Origin: Paratrimastix pyriformis
Taxonomy: Eukaryota; Preaxostyla; Paratrimastigidae
Assembly (NCBI GenBank): GCA_027972325.1
Contig: JAPMOS010000150.1
Span: 25,001 to 81,933, forward strand
Direction: 5' to 3'
DNA length: 56,933 nucleotides
A program made the translations under genes and the position numbers. The notes under the pieces are model-generated. The model searched no databases. It worked only from the letters and a program-made list of their open reading frames with translations, and had not been told where the DNA came from. Below are positions 42,944-55,230 of this stretch, piece by piece (the stretch's first letter is position 1; the number at the start of each line of letters is the position of its first letter).

Positions 42944-43186
42944 GAGTCTGGAGAGCCCGCCACTGACCAGGGCCGGACGGAGGCTCCGTGCGTTGTTCGA
43001 GGTGGAAAGCCTGGGACACCGGATCCCTCCGATGGTGCATGAAGGCCCGTCTGTGGCCGCGCTGAGGGGGCCGCCGTTCGCGGGGCAGCGGTGGGCCCGG
43101 CCGGGTCCACGCTGCCCATGGGGCCCCTGCTTCGGATGCCGCCTGAGCCGCATGCACCGCCTGCGTTGTCGCATGGGGCTGGCCCG

Positions 43187-46108
43187 TCGGGTCCGCGTCT
43201 GGGGTTCGGTGGCTGGCCCGCCTGGGTCGGCGCCGTCCCGGGACCCCCGCTGCCTGTGCCTCTGGTTCCGCCTGCCGTGCCGCTGCCGGGTGCCGCCTCG
43301 GCCGCTGCTCCGCCGGTGCCTGGCCCTCGGCCGGGTGCTGCTGCTTGGGGGGGCCGCCGCTTGTCGGTGCTGTCGGCCGGGCCGCTTGGGTCCGCGTCTG
43401 GGGGCTCGACGGCTGGCCCGCCTGGGTCGGCGCCGTCCCCGGGACCCCCGCTGCCTGTGCCTCTGGTTCCGCCTGCCGTGCCGCTGCCGGGTGCCGCCTC
43501 GGCCGCTGCTCCGCCGGTGCCTGGCCCTCGGCCGGGTGCTGCCGCCTTGGGGGGCCGCCGCTTGTCGGTGCTGTCGGCCGGGCCGCTTGGGTCCGCGTCT
43601 GGGGGTTCGGTGGCTGGCCCGCCTGGGTCGGCGCCGTCCCCGGGACCCCCGCTGCCTGTGCCTCTGGTTCCGCCTGCCGTGCCGCTGCCGGGTGCCGCCT
43701 CGGCCGCTGCTCCGCCGGTGCCTGGCCCTCGGCCGGGTGCTGCCGCCTTGGGGGGCCGCCGCTTGTCGGTGCTGTCGGCCGGGCCGCTTGGGTCCGCGTC
43801 TGGGGGTTCGGTGGCTGGCCCGCCTGGGTCGGCGCCGTCCCCGGGACCCCCGCTGCCTGTGCCTCTGGTTCCGCCTGCCGTGCCGCTGCCGGGTGCCGCC
43901 TCGGCCGCTGCTCCGCCGGTGCCTGGCCCTCGGCCGGGTGCTGCCGCCTTGGGGGGCCGCCGCTTGTCGGTGCTGTCGGCCGGGCCGCTTGGGTCCGCGT
44001 CTGGGGGTTCGGTGGCTGGCCCGCCTGGGTCGGCGCCGTCCCCGGGACCCCCGCTGCCTGTGCCTCTGGTTCCGCCTGCCGTGCCGCTGCCGGGTGCCGC
44101 CTCGGCCGCTGCTCCGCCGGTGCCTGGCCCTCGGCCGGGTGCTGCCGCCTTGGGGGCCGCCGCTTGTCGGTGCTGTCGGCCGGGCCGCTTGGGTCCGCGT
44201 CTGGGGTTCGGTGGCTGGCCCGCCTGGGTCGGCGCCGTCCCGGGACCCCGCTGCCTGTGCCTCTGGTTCCGCCTGCCGTGCCGCTGCCGGGTGCCGCCTC
44301 GGCCGCTGCTCCGCCGGTGCCTGGCCCTCGGCCGGGTGCTGCCGCCTTGGGGGGCCGCCGCTTGTCGGTGCTGTCGGCCGGGCCGCTTGGGTCCGCGTCT
44401 GGGGTTCGGCTGGCCCGCCTGGGTCGGCGCCGTCCCGGGACCCCGCTGCCTGTGCCTCTGGTTCCTGCCTGCCGCTGCCGGGTGCCGCCTCGGCCGCTGC
44501 TCCGCCGGTGCCTGGCCCTCGGCCGGGTGCTGCCGCCTTGGGGGCCGCCGCTTGTCGGTGCTGTCGGCCGGGCCGCTTGGGTCCGCGTCTGGGGTTCGGT
44601 GGCTGGCCCGCCTGGGTCGGCGCCGTCCCCGGGACCCCCGCTGCCTGTGCCTCTGGTTCCGCCTGCCGTGCCGCTGCCGGGTGCCGCCTCGGCCGCTGCT
44701 CCGCCGGTGCCTGGCCCTCGGCCGGGTGCTGCCGCCTTGGGGGCCGCCGCTTGTCGGTGCTGTCGGCCGGGCCGCTTGGGTCCGCGTCTGGGGTTCGGTG
44801 GCTGGCCCGCCTGGTCGGCGCCGTCCCGGGACCCCGCTGCCTGTGCCTCTGGTTCCGCCTGCCGTGCCGCTGCCGGGTGCCGCCTCGGCCGCTGCTCCGC
44901 CGGTGCCTGGCCTCGGCCGGGTGCTGCCGCCTTGGGGGCCGCCGCTTGTCGGTGCTGTCGGCCGGGCCGCTTGGGTCCGCGTCTGGGGTTCGGTGGCTGG
45001 CCCGCCTGGGTCGGCGCCGTCCCCGGACCCCCGCTGCCTGTGCCTCTGGTTCCGCCTGCCGTGCCGCTGCCGGGTGCCGCCTCGGCCGCTGCTCCGCCGG
45101 TGCCTGGCCCTCGGCCGGTGCTGCCGCCTTGGGGGCCGCCGCTTGTCGGTGCTGTCGGCCGGGCCGCTTGGGTCCGCGTCTGGGGTTCGGTGGCTGGCCC
45201 GCCTGGGTCGGCGCCGTCCCGGGACCCCGCTGCCTGTGCCTCTGGTTCCGCCTGCCGTGCCGCTGCCGGGTGCCGCCTCGGCCGCTGCTCCGCCGGTGCC
45301 TGGCCCTCGGCCGGGTGCTGCCGCCTGGGGGCCGCCGCTTGTCGGTGCTGTCGGCCGGGCCGCTTGGGTCCGCGTCTGGGGTTCGGTGGCTGGCCCGCCT
45401 GGGTCGGCGCCGTCCCGGGACCCCCGCTGCCTGTGCCTCTGGTTCCGCCTGCCGTGCCGCTGCCGGGTGCCGCCTCGGCCGCTGCTCCGCCGGTGCCTGG
45501 CCCTCGGCCGGGTGCTGCCGCCTTGGGGCCGCCGCTTGTCGGTGCTGTCGGCCGGCCGCTTGGGTCCGCGTCGGGGTTCGGTGGCTGGCCCGCCTGGTCG
45601 GCGCCGTCCCCGGACCCCCGCTGCCTGTGCCTCTGGTTCCGCCTGCCGTGCCGCTGCCGGTGCCGCCTCGGCCGCTGCTCCGCCGGTGCCTGGCCTCGGC
45701 CGGGTGCTGCCGCCTGGGGGCCGCCGCTTGTCGGTGCTGTCGGCCGGACCGCGGGTCCGCGTCCTGGGGTTCGGTGGCTGGCCCGCCTGGGTCGGCGCCG
45801 TCCCGGGACCCGCTGCCTGTGCCTCTGGTTCCGCCTGCCGTGCCGCTGCCGGGTGCCGCCTCGGCCGCTGCTCCGCCGGTGCCTGGCCCTCCGCCCGGGT
45901 GCTGCCTTGGGGGCCGCCGCTTGTCGGTGCTGTCGGCCGGGCCGCTTGGGTCCGCGTCTGGGGTTCGGTGGCTGGCCCGCCTGGGTCGGCGCCGTCCCCG
46001 GACCCCGCTGCCTGTGCCTCTGGTTCCGCCTGCCGTGCCGCTGCCGGGTGCCGCCTCGGCCGCTGCTCCGCCGGTGCCTGGCCCTCGGCCGGGGCCGCCG
46101 CCTCGGTG
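43187..46108 (+). repeat. 201-bp GC-rich repeat array, copy B
   Basis: Fifteen units; the early ones are exactly 201 bp apart (43388, 43589, 43790, 43991). Since 201 is divisible by three and the unit has no stop in several frames, the whole array is open in all three plus frames and at least one minus frame. The frame linked to the endonuclease would read GPPLPVPLVPPAVPLPGAAS repeats. Confidence 0.95.
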
Positions 46109-46281
46109 GGGCGACCTAGGATGGTGGCATACCGACCAAGCGCAACCACGAGGCCGAGGCTCACCAGCCGGACCGGTGATGAAGGAGGTGGGGGTGATGA
46201 GATGCGATGCATTTTGCCGAAGCTATCGGGGTGATGAGGTGACGGGGGATTGGGGGAACCTTTGTGATTTCCTTTCATGGC

Positions 46282-46333
46282 TCCTTAGTTAGCCTCACAC
46301 GAGGCTGCATTAACACGAGACTGACTGACTGGG
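46282..46333 (-). repeat. 51-bp hairpin repeat, copy 1
   Basis: CCTTAGTTAGCCTCACACGA..., inverted relative to copies 2 and 3. Contains stem GCCTC/GAGGC. Confidence 0.9.
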
Positions 46334-46334
46334 A

Positions 46335-47984
46335 ACAGTCAAGCGATCCGCGGGCAGGTAGAGACTGAGCCGGAATTCGTTTCACGTCGGCACGTCGGCG
46401 CGCAAAACGGCCGTTCGTTGCTGATTCGGGAACACCCCGAGGGATCTTGGAACCGTTTTCAAACTTACACCTGAGAGCGTTCACTTCAGGGTTCAACATT
46501 GGCTTGACCTCTTCACCAGGAGAAACGTTTTGGGAGCTCTCTTTTTGATGGGGTCTTACCATCGGCCCTCCTCGAACTCCCTGAAAGACCAGAATCCCCA
46601 GCAACCTCCATTCCGCGGTTCCCTCCTCTGCATTATAGCATGTGTTTACCTCCTCCCCTGGGATCGCGACACTGTAGCCGATGCGATCTTCGCACTGGTT
46701 GAGTCCATAGGGTTTTATTCCACCGTGTCGCATCTCTTGAGAAGTCTCCTCTCGTTTTGGACTCCATTGATTCGGGGCTTCAGCGCCGTCTGTTGAGGCG
46801 AGCCGCCTCGTTCCAGCATATTTAGACACAAAAAAAAATTTAGAAAAATCTGAGCCTATAGAATTTTCCTCTCGATCCTTGTTCGCCCACAGTGCCGACC
46901 TCAAGTTTCGGAGTTTTCTTTCAGTCCCCCTCTCCTCGCGCCGTTTGCTCGCCCCGGGACCACTTGGCCCTCATTCCCGTCTGTGGTACACCAGCACCGT
47001 GTTCCGAGACAACCGGAACCCACCTCCCACTCCCCCTCTGGAAAAATGTCTGGCATGCTCCCGATGAAACGTCGGTCGAAATTGGTACAGCGAGTTTCCC
47101 CTTTTGGGGACCGCTGCCCGGGTGCCCAAACCCATGTCGCCCCGTGCGAGCTGAGGGGGCAGGATGTTGGAGTTTGCTGACCGGGACCCGCTGGCTTGCC
47201 GCCGTGGGGTGCTGTGACACAAAGTGCATGTGCATCCGCGGTGATGGCGGGCGTGGGAATTTCATTCAAAAAGATGGCTCTGTAGCGCGCAAGACCCTGG
47301 TACCCAAATAAACGTGAGGATGAAAGTGGGCCTCAAAAAACAGCCCATCCTCAGAAAAGTTGGAACTGAATGAGATGGAATAAAGGTGGTGTGCCACCTT
47401 GTGGGATGGTTGCCTGTGACACGAGGAAAAGGTTGCGCCTGATAAATTCCGCCATCAAAAATTCCCGGCCTCCGAAAAGCCCTCCAAATTCCTCCCCATT
47501 CAAAAAATGCGGTAGCCGCTCCAACCCTGCGGATCAGGAAGCTCTCTTCGAGTCAGCAGTTTTTGTGCACAACGTGGTGGGAAAGTACAATCCAAAGAAA
47601 AGCATCGGCGGTGCCGAGCAAAACACCACGGTGATTGTGTTGTGAAAGAAACCAGACACAGAAAGAGGACATGGAGCGCCGGTGGCAATGCAGTAAACGG
47701 TGGGCATCTGACCAGTGGCGCAAGCAGAAAATCATATTATAGAATGACTTAACTCGGAAACATGCGTTAAAAATGGTCAATCATCCTCGGAACTTGCCAA
47801 AGATGTGGATGATCCTTAAATAGCCGAACTGGCGAGCGGCGACACCTCCCCACAACATAAGATCACCGAGGATATGAACCTCTGATAAAATGTCGTGTCA
47901 ACGAAGTGAGGGGCCGCATGAGAGCCGCCGAAGAGGCAACCCGTCACAGCGCAAGTTGCCAATGGGGGAAGAGCCGCTATTTTT
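46335..47984. other. Interior of the foldback element
   Basis: Lower GC than its surroundings. Open stretches are short and without recognisable motifs. No RNA gene seen. Confidence 0.5.
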
Positions 47985-47991
47985 TCCGGGC

Positions 47992-48043
47992 CAGTCAGTC
48001 AGTCTCGTGTTAATGCAGCCTCGTGTGAGGCTAACTAAGGAGC
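47992..48043 (+). repeat. 51-bp hairpin repeat, copy 2
   Basis: CCAGTCAGTCAGTCTCGTGT... ending GGCTAACTAAGGA. Same as copy 1 inverted and as copy 3 in direct orientation. Confidence 0.9.
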
Positions 48044-48371
48044 CATGAGAAGGAAATCACAAAAGGTTTTATCCCCCAATTCCCCCCGTCACCTCATCAC
48101 CCCCGATAGGCTTCGGCTCAAAATGCATCGCATCTCATCACCCCCACCTCCTTCATCACCGGTCCGGCTGGTGAGCCTCGGCCTCGTGGTTGCGCTTGGT
48201 CGGTATGCCACCATCCTAGGTCGCCCCGAAAGCAAGACAGGGAGAGGAAGTGGATGGAAGAGCGACGACCTAAGACTTCCCCCCCCTCCCCGCAGGTTTT
48301 GAGGACGGGCCCACCCGGCGAGCCTGACGCTGCCGTCGTCCACCCGCAAAGGAGAGGGGTTCGGTCGATTG

Positions 48372-49661
48372 CTATGTAGTGGAGGCCTCGTTCTGGTGGC
48401 CGCTAGTCTGCTGGATGGGCACAGCAGGCAGCCTTCCTTGGCTCAGCCCCGGTGGTGTCGTCTCCCGCCGGGCCCTCCGATCGCCGGCCGTCCGCGGTGG
48501 CTCGGCTCGTCGCACCTTGAGCAGTTGCAGCCGGCGCGCGTGGGCCTGGGCCAAGAAGTCTCCCGCAATCCGGTTGACGGCCTCGCGAGTCGGGCGCCCC
48601 CAACCAGCGGCCGGCCTCCCGATCATGATCTGCCACTTGTCCGCACCCAGGGCCTCGAGATGGGCCCAGTCCGGGGCCCCCAGGGCCGCATGGAGGCGGT
48701 CCCAGGCCTTTTTGCGGAGCTCCTCGTAGGCGGGGCACTGCTGGATGATGTGTTGGGCGTCCTCGAGTGGTCCCGCGTCGTTGCAGCAGATGCAGGCTCC
48801 CCCGCGCTTCGCCTCAGGTCTGTTCTTCCAGGTGCGCATGAACTCACCGTTCAGGTACATCCCTGCGCGCAGTTGGGCTGCTATGCGGCGCCCCGCCGGG
48901 CTCATGTCGTCCAGGTAGGCCTCGCTGTGGCCAAAGTCCTGCTTGACCTGCCGCAGGAGTGCCAGCCTTGGGTGCGAGTGGGCGTCCTCCATCTTCGCGC
49001 GCCACTTGGCCTCCACATGTGTGCGCACTCGCTTCCGGACCAAGTCCTTCCAGGCCCCGATGCCGATGGTCCGGATGGCCTCGTCCACCGGGCGCACCCC
49101 CGTGCCAAGGCCATAGTCCGCCATGACCGCCTCAGCAGCCCCGGCCCATTCGCCGATGCACTGGTGCCCTGTCCTCACCTCTGGGAGCTTCTCGCCCAGC
49201 TCCACCAGTTCGCGGACCAGGCGGCCCTGCGGCAGCAGCTTGATGCGGCCCCATTCGAACATGATCTCCTGGGCCCGCAAGGCCGCCACCGGTATCAGGT
49301 CCAGATCGGCCTCGACCGCTGCGGATGATGCTTGCCCCATACACTGGAGGGCATAGCAGGCGAAGACGCGTTGAACCGAGTCCATTGCTCGCTCGGCCTT
49401 TTGGTCGCGCAGGTCAGGAAGGCCGCCGCCGCCCAGAGCAACTTCGGCAGGGCAAAGGTGCGCCACAATGCACAGAGCAGCCTCGGAGGGACGGCCCCAA
49501 CACGGCCTAGCAGCCGGCTGATGGAGCCCCTCATCGCACAGGCCGCTCGGATCCTTCCGCTCGTATGGGCCTTTGTACGTGCATCGCATTCGAGTTCCGC
49601 GCCCAGGAAGCGGAAGACTCTGGTCTGTTCCAACATTTTGCCGCTGAGACGGACTGACCAT
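48372..49661 (-). CDS. LINE ORF2 C-terminal part with CCHC finger, copy C
   Basis: About 430 codons open to the stop at 48372. It contains CICCNDAGPLEDAQHIIQQC, a C-C-H-C finger (C, C, H, C spacing 2-12-4) common at the C terminus of Jockey/I/R1-like LINEs, followed by a hydrophobic helix and a short basic tail. Presumed role: nucleic-acid binding during target-primed reverse transcription. Confidence 0.85.
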   Translation of the reverse strand: MVSPSQRQNVGTDQSLPLPGRGTRMRCTYKGPYERKDPSGLCDEGLHQPAARPCWGRPSEAALCIVAHLCPAEVALGGGGLPDLRDQKAERAMDSVQRVFACYALQCMGQASSAAVEADLDLIPVAALRAQEIMFEWGRIKLLPQGRLVRELVELGEKLPEVRTGHQCIGEWAGAAEAVMADYGLGTGVRPVDEAIRTIGIGAWKDLVRKRVRTHVEAKWRAKMEDAHSHPRLALLRQVKQDFGHSEAYLDDMSPAGRRIAAQLRAGMYLNGEFMRTWKNRPEAKRGGACICCNDAGPLEDAQHIIQQCPAYEELRKKAWDRLHAALGAPDWAHLEALGADKWQIMIGRPAAGWGRPTREAVNRIAGDFLAQAHARRLQLLKVRRAEPPRTAGDRRARRETTPPGLSQGRLPAVPIQQTSGHQNEASTT

Positions 49662-50730
49662 GGTTCCGGCTTCGGCTTCGCAGCAGCGGGCTCCTTCTTG
49701 CGCTTCTCCTCGCGCTGGGCCGCCCAGTTTTCAAAGGCCATCGACCGACATTTGTCAGGCGCCCACTCGAAGCGCCTTTCTCGTGCCACCACGTCGCATT
49801 CGTCGAGAGCTTGCTGCAGGGCTTTCGGAGGTCTCGCCAAGGACAGAGACGTCGTCCGCGAATAGCAGTCCCGGGATGCGCTCCCTCCTGCCGGGTACCA
49901 GAACGCCGTGGCCCGCGCCCGCAGCCTCCGCACGAGGCCGTCAATGAAGAACAGATACAGGCCCGGGGATGCAGGGCACCCTGTCGCAGGCCACGGTGAA
50001 TCTCAAAGATGGGCCCCCGTTCGCCTCGTACGACAACCGCCGCCTCGGTCTTCGCGTACATGGCCATCAGCAGGAGCAGGAGGCAGCCCCGGCAGCCACG
50101 CGCCTGCAGGATGGCCCACAAGATGTGTCGGTCGACGGTATCGTAGGCGGCACGGATGTCCAAGAAGGCTGCGTACGTGCTCAGCCTGGCCTTGCGGCGG
50201 AGGGCCACGATCTCCTTCAGGGCGATGACCTGCTGCACCGCCGAGTGCTCCCGGCGGAAGCCTCCCTGCTCCTCCGCCAGGCCCGGCTCCAGGGAGGACC
50301 GCAGCCTCCGGTCCAGGGCCAGGGCCAACACTTTGGAGGCCACTGGGGCCAGAGCAATCGGACGGTATGCGGTCGGGCTCTGGCCTCCCTTGCTCTTGAT
50401 GGACCGGTGCCAAGTGGGAGAGGCGCCACTGTTCCGGCCACAGGCCCCACCGCCAGGTGAGCTCAAAGAAAAGGCGGAGGGCTTCGGTGAACGTTGACCC
50501 TGCCCTTCCAGGAACGGCGGGGGATGCCGTCCGGTCCCGGCGCTCCGCCACTCCGCAGGTCCCCCAGGGCCAGCTCCACCTCCTCCCGAGTGAGCGGCCT
50601 GTCCATGGTGGCTGCCATCCGGCCTGCTGACGGCGGCTCAAACTCGAGGCTGGGTAGCGGCGGCGGTGGCCCAGCAGCATCTCTCCAACCTTGCGGAAAT
50701 GGGCCGTGAACTCCTCGAGGCCCACCCCTC
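49530..50730 (-). CDS. LINE ORF2 reverse transcriptase region, copy C
   Basis: RT blocks in order: TAYRPIALAPVASKVLALAL (block 2), EEQGGFRREHSAVQQV, YAAFLDIRAAYDTVDR (block with first Asp), GVPQG-like HRGLRQGALHPR, and LFADDVSVLGET at about 49835-49870 (FADD catalytic pair). The frame changes at least twice across it, so this copy is not active as read. Confidence 0.88.
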
Positions 50731-50743
50731 CTGGTCAGCCTCT

Positions 50744-52030
50744 TCAGGGTGCTCCTCCCCCAAGAGCCGTGTGAGGGACCACCAGGATCGCTCCCCCGAG
50801 AGGCGGAACTCGGCCATCATGCCGCTCTTCGCCGCTCGGGCCTCCCCGAAAGGCGCCGCGGGCTGCCTTCACACCGGGGCCTCTCCTCTGGGCCATCTTG
50901 GCCCGCCACAGATCGGCGAGCCGAGGGGTCCACCATGCTCGGGAGGCCGCGGTGACCCGCTTCCTTCCAACCGCTTCCCGGCCAGCGCGGCGGAGAAGAG
51001 CCAGCAGTTGGTCCCATCTCGCCTTCAGCAGCTCTGGGGAGGCCAGACTCTTGGTGTCCGCCTCCAGGCGGAGGTCGGCAGCGAGGGACGCCTCCTCCTC
51101 GAAGTGGGCCCAGTCAGCCTTGTCCAAGCACCAGGCCCACCGCGGCTTGGTGCGGCCCTTGCGCCTGGGTGGGGGCGGGGCGACGCAGACGATGCCTGAG
51201 AGGTGGACAGCGCGGTGCTCGCACGCTGATTCCGGGACCTCCTGGCCCACCGGGTCCAGCAAATTGCGGCTGGCAGCCCGAGGTGCCACCGTCTCCCGCG
51301 GCTGAGCCAGGCCATCAAACAGGTAGTAGTCGACCTTGGTGGAGACACGCCGTAAGCCCCGGGGTCATAGCTTGGGAGCACGGTGTCCCCATCTTGGGCC
51401 GCGATGGTGAGTCCGGCTTGCTCCGCCAGCAGCTGCAGGTATTCCCCTGCTCATTGCCGTTGTCCGAGGGGGAGGGCACATGAGCGTTAAAGTCGCCAGC
51501 GATCACCACAGGGGCTGCCGGGGGGCGCAGGGTGCGGATGCACTCGAAGAGTTCCCCGGCAGTGTCGGCGCCGAGGCTCCGCGGCTTGAAATATGCCCCG
51601 AATAAGACGCCCCTCGATACGACCCACACCGTGCAGTCGTGCAGGCAGGGGAGACGGCGGGCGCCTTGGGCCCAGGGCCCGGAGAGACCGAGGGCGACCC
51701 CGCCGGAGGGACGTTCGCCGGCCCAGCTCGCGTGGCCTTCCACAAACCAGCGGAAACCCTGGATTCGGGGGCTTCTTGGTCGGAAAGCCAGGTCTCAGTG
51801 AGAAAGACGGCTTGACTCCGCGGGACAGAGCCGCCACTGCACGGGCACGGTGCGGTGCGCGGATGCTGGACACATTCCAGCAGAGGGCCCGGAAGTGCTC
51901 GGGAGGTGCTGGTGGAGAAAACCTCTGGTCCAGAGACGGGGCCTCAGCAGCAGGCGGCGGCACCGGGCACCGTGCCCAGGGGCGGGGCGAGGCGGATCGT
52001 GCTCGGCCCACCCTCAGCGTTTCGGCCACC
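50744..52030 (-). CDS. LINE ORF2 endonuclease region, copy C
   Basis: FRALCWNVSSIRAPHRAR at about 51880, VVIAGDFNAHVPSP at about 51490-51510, and then DYYLFDGLAQP followed by ACEHRAVHLSGIVC at about 51180-51240, giving the catalytic His of APE endonucleases. A Trp/Glu-rich linker (CLDKADWAHFEEEASLAAD) leads to RT. Confidence 0.82.
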
Positions 52031-52654
52031 CGGTGAGCGGCCCGATGATGCAGAAAGCCCACGTGTGCCGGGAGGGCCATCATGGGCCCGGGTCCAGCCG
52101 GCCAGGCAGACGGAACAGCAACAGGCGTCCACTGGCGCCGGGGGACCCGCAGGCATGGGACACCACACCGGCCGCAGAAGCAACGGCCCAGAGAAGGCCA
52201 AGCCAGCACAGGCGGACGTCCAGGCAGCGCGGGGTGTACGAGGTGGCAGAGGCGGCATCGGCGGAGTGGTCAGTCCAGGTGGTGTCAGCAGCGGGGGCCC
52301 CGGGAACAGCGTGGACGGGCGGGCCAACCGCTGGCCCTGCAAACGATGGCCCCCGGGCGGCATGCGCCACGACAAAACCCCGACCCGCGGCCACCGCAAA
52401 CGGCCCGAGCGCAGGCAGGCAGAGGCAAGAACCCGGCTAGTGCGGGGCACCTGAGGCGGGGCGCGTATGGCAGGCCGGACGCACCTGCGCAGGCGCAACT
52501 GAGCCAGTGGCTCAGGCGCAAGCGGCATTACCGGCAGGGGCCCCGGGGACAGCGAGGCCCGGGCGGGACCACCACTGTCCCCACAAACGACGACCACCGA
52601 TCGGCAAGCGCACCGACAAAAGCCCGACGGCGTCGGCACGGCGCAACCGAGCAG

Positions 52655-55230
52655 CGCGGCCGACGGCACCGACAAGCGGCGGCCCACCGAGGCGGCGGCC
52701 CCCGGCCGAGGCCAGGCACCGGCGGAGCAGCGGCCGAGGCGGCACCCGGCAGCGGCACGGCAGGCGGAACCAGAGGCACAGGCAGCGGGGGTCCCGGGGA
52801 CGGCGCCGACCCAGGCCGAGCCAGCCACCCGAACCCCCCAGACGCGGACCAAGCTGCCCGGCCGACAGCACCGACAAGCGGCGGCCCCAAGGCGGCAGCA
52901 CCGGCCGAGGGCAGGCACCGGCGGAGCAGCGGCCGAGGCGGCACCAGCAGCAGGGCGGAACCAGAGGCACAGGCAGCGGGGGTCGGGGACGGCGCCGACA
53001 GGCGGCGAACCGCGGACCAAGCGGCCCGGCCGACAGCACCGACAAGCGGCGGCCCCAAGGCGGCAGCACCCGGCCGAGGGCCAGGCACCGGCGGGCAGCG
53101 GCCGAGGCGGCACCGGCAGCGGCACGGCAGGCGGAACCAGAGGCACAGCAGGGGTCCGGGACGGCGCCGACCAGGCGGGCCACCGAACCCCAGACGCGGA
53201 CCCAAGCGGCCCGGCCGACAGCACCGACAAGCGGCGGCCCCAAGGCGGCAGCACCGGCCGAGGGCCGAGGCACCGGCAGACAGCGGCCGAGGCGGCACCG
53301 GCAGCGGCACGGCAGGCGGAACCAGAGGCACAGGCAGCGGGGTCCCGGGACGGCGCCGACCCAGGCGGGCCAGCCGCCGAACCCCGACGCGGACCAAGCG
53401 GCCCGCCGACAGCACCGACAAGCGGCGGCCCCAGGCGGCAGCACCGGCCGAGGCCAGGCACCGGCGGAGCAGCGGCCGAGGCGGCACCCGCAGCGGCACG
53501 GCAGGCGGAACCAGAGGCACAGGCAGCGGGGTCAGGGACGGCGCCGACCAGGCGACCGAACGCGGACCAACGGCAACCGACAGCACCGACAAGCGGCGGC
53601 CCCAAGGCGGCAGCACCGGCCGAAGGCCAGGCACCGGCGGACAGCGGCCGAGGCGGCACCCGCAGCGGCACGGCAGGCGGAACCAGAGGCACAGGCAGCG
53701 GGGTCAGGGACGGCGCCGACAGGCGCGGCCAGCCGCCGAACCCCAGACGCGGACAAGCGGCCCGGCCGACAGCACCGACAAGCGGCGGCCCCAAGGCGGC
53801 AGCACCGGCCGAGGCCAGGCACCGGCGGAGCAGCGGCCGAGGCGGCACCCGGCAGCGGCACGGCAGGCGGAACCAGAGGCACAGGCAGCGGGGTCCGGGA
53901 CGGCGCCGACAGGCGGGCCAGCCACCGAACCCCAGACGCGGACCCAAGCGGCCCGGCCGACAGCACCGACAAGCGGCGGCCCCAAGGCGGCAGCACCCGG
54001 CCGAGGGCCAGGCACCGGCGGAGCAGCGGCCGAGGCGGCACCGGCAGCACGGCAGGCGGAACCAGAGGCACAGGCAGCGGGGTCCCGGGACGGCGCCGAC
54101 CCAGGCGGGCCAGCCGAACCCCAGACGCGGACCAAGCGGCCCGGCCGACAGCACCGACAAGCGGCGGCCCCAAGGCAGCACCCGGCCGAGGGCCAGGCAC
54201 CGGCGGAGCAGCGGCCGAGGCGGCACCCGGCAGCGGCACGGCAGGCGGAACCAGAGGCACAGGCAGCGGGGTCCCGGGGACGGCGCCGACCAGGCGGGCC
54301 AGCCACCGACCCAGACGCGGACCCAAGCGGCCCGGCCGACAGCACCGACAAGCGGCGGCCCCAGGCGGCAGCACCGGCCGAGGCCAGGCACCGGCGGGCA
54401 GCGGCCGAGGCGGCACCGGCAGCGGCACGGCAGGCGGAACCAGAGGCACAGGCAGCGGGGGTCCCGGGGACGGCGCCGACAGAGCGGCCAGACGCGGACA
54501 AGCGGCCCGGCCGACAGCACCGACAAGCGGCGGCCCCAAGGCGGCAGCACCCGCCGAGGGCCAGGCACCGGCGGAGCAGCGGCCGAGGCGGCACCGGCAG
54601 CGGCACGGCAGGCGGAACCAGAGGCACAGGCAGCGGGGTCCAGGGACGGCGCCGACCAGGCGGGCCGACCGCCAGACAGACGCGGACCAAGCGGCCCGGC
54701 CGACAGCACCGCGGCGGCCCGGCGGCAGCACCCGCCGAGGGCCAGGCACCGGCGGAGCAGCGGCCGAGGCGGCACCGGCAGCGGCACGGCAGGCGGAACC
54801 AGAGGCACAGGCAGCGGGGGTCCCGGGACGGCGCCGACCCAGCGGCCAGACGCGGACCAAGCGGCCCGGCCGACAGCACCGACAAGCGGCGGCCCCAAGG
54901 CGGCAGCACCCGGCCGAGGGCCAGGCACCGGCGGAGCAGCGGCCGAGGCGGCACCGGCAGCGGCACGGCAGGCGGAACCAGAGGCACAGGCAGCGGGGGT
55001 CCCGGGACGGCGCCGACCAGGCGGGCCAGCCGCCGACAGACGCGGACCCAAGCGGCCCGGCCGACAGCACCGACAAGCGGCGGCCCCCAGGCGGCGGCAC
55101 CGGCCGAGGGCCAGGCACCGGCGGAGCAGCGGCCGAGGCGGCACCCGGCAGCGGCACGGCAGGCGGAACCAGAGGCACAGGCAGCGGGGGTCCCGGGGAC
55201 GGCGCCGACCCCGACGGGCCAGCCCCGATG
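52655..55230 (-). repeat. 201-bp GC-rich repeat array, copy C
   Basis: Same unit as in copies A and B but inverted and more eroded; most units are 150-190 bp through small deletions. Confidence 0.9.

Larger units (their letters stand above)
40029..46108 (+). mobile_element. LINE, copy B, truncated inside the 201-bp array
   Basis: ORF1 (40029-42943) and 15 units of the 201-bp array, then an abrupt change to the foldback element at 46107. The last unit ends GGGGCCGCCGCCTCGGTGGG, as in copy C, so the break falls at the array's own end. Confidence 0.85.
46107..48228. mobile_element. Foldback (long inverted repeat) element of about 2.1 kb
   Basis: Arms 46107-46334 and about 47985-48228 are inverted copies at roughly 94% identity, starting GGGGCGACCTAGGATGG. 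The inner part of each arm is a separate 51-bp repeat with a hairpin (AGCCTCGTGTGAGGCT). The 1.65-kb interior has no convincing coding sequence. No target duplication is visible: the left side is the LINE array and the right side is the 3' end of the inverted LINE copy. Confidence 0.75.

Noticed and set aside
46335-47984. Coding capacity in the foldback interior (for example 46275-46904 minus)
   Set aside because: Short frames, no motifs, no splice logic; composition looks non-coding.
46282-48043. 51-bp hairpin repeat as a Helitron 3' end (hairpin followed by CTAA)
   Set aside because: It occurs at both ends in inverted orientation, the base following is G rather than T, and there is no Rep/helicase coding sequence.
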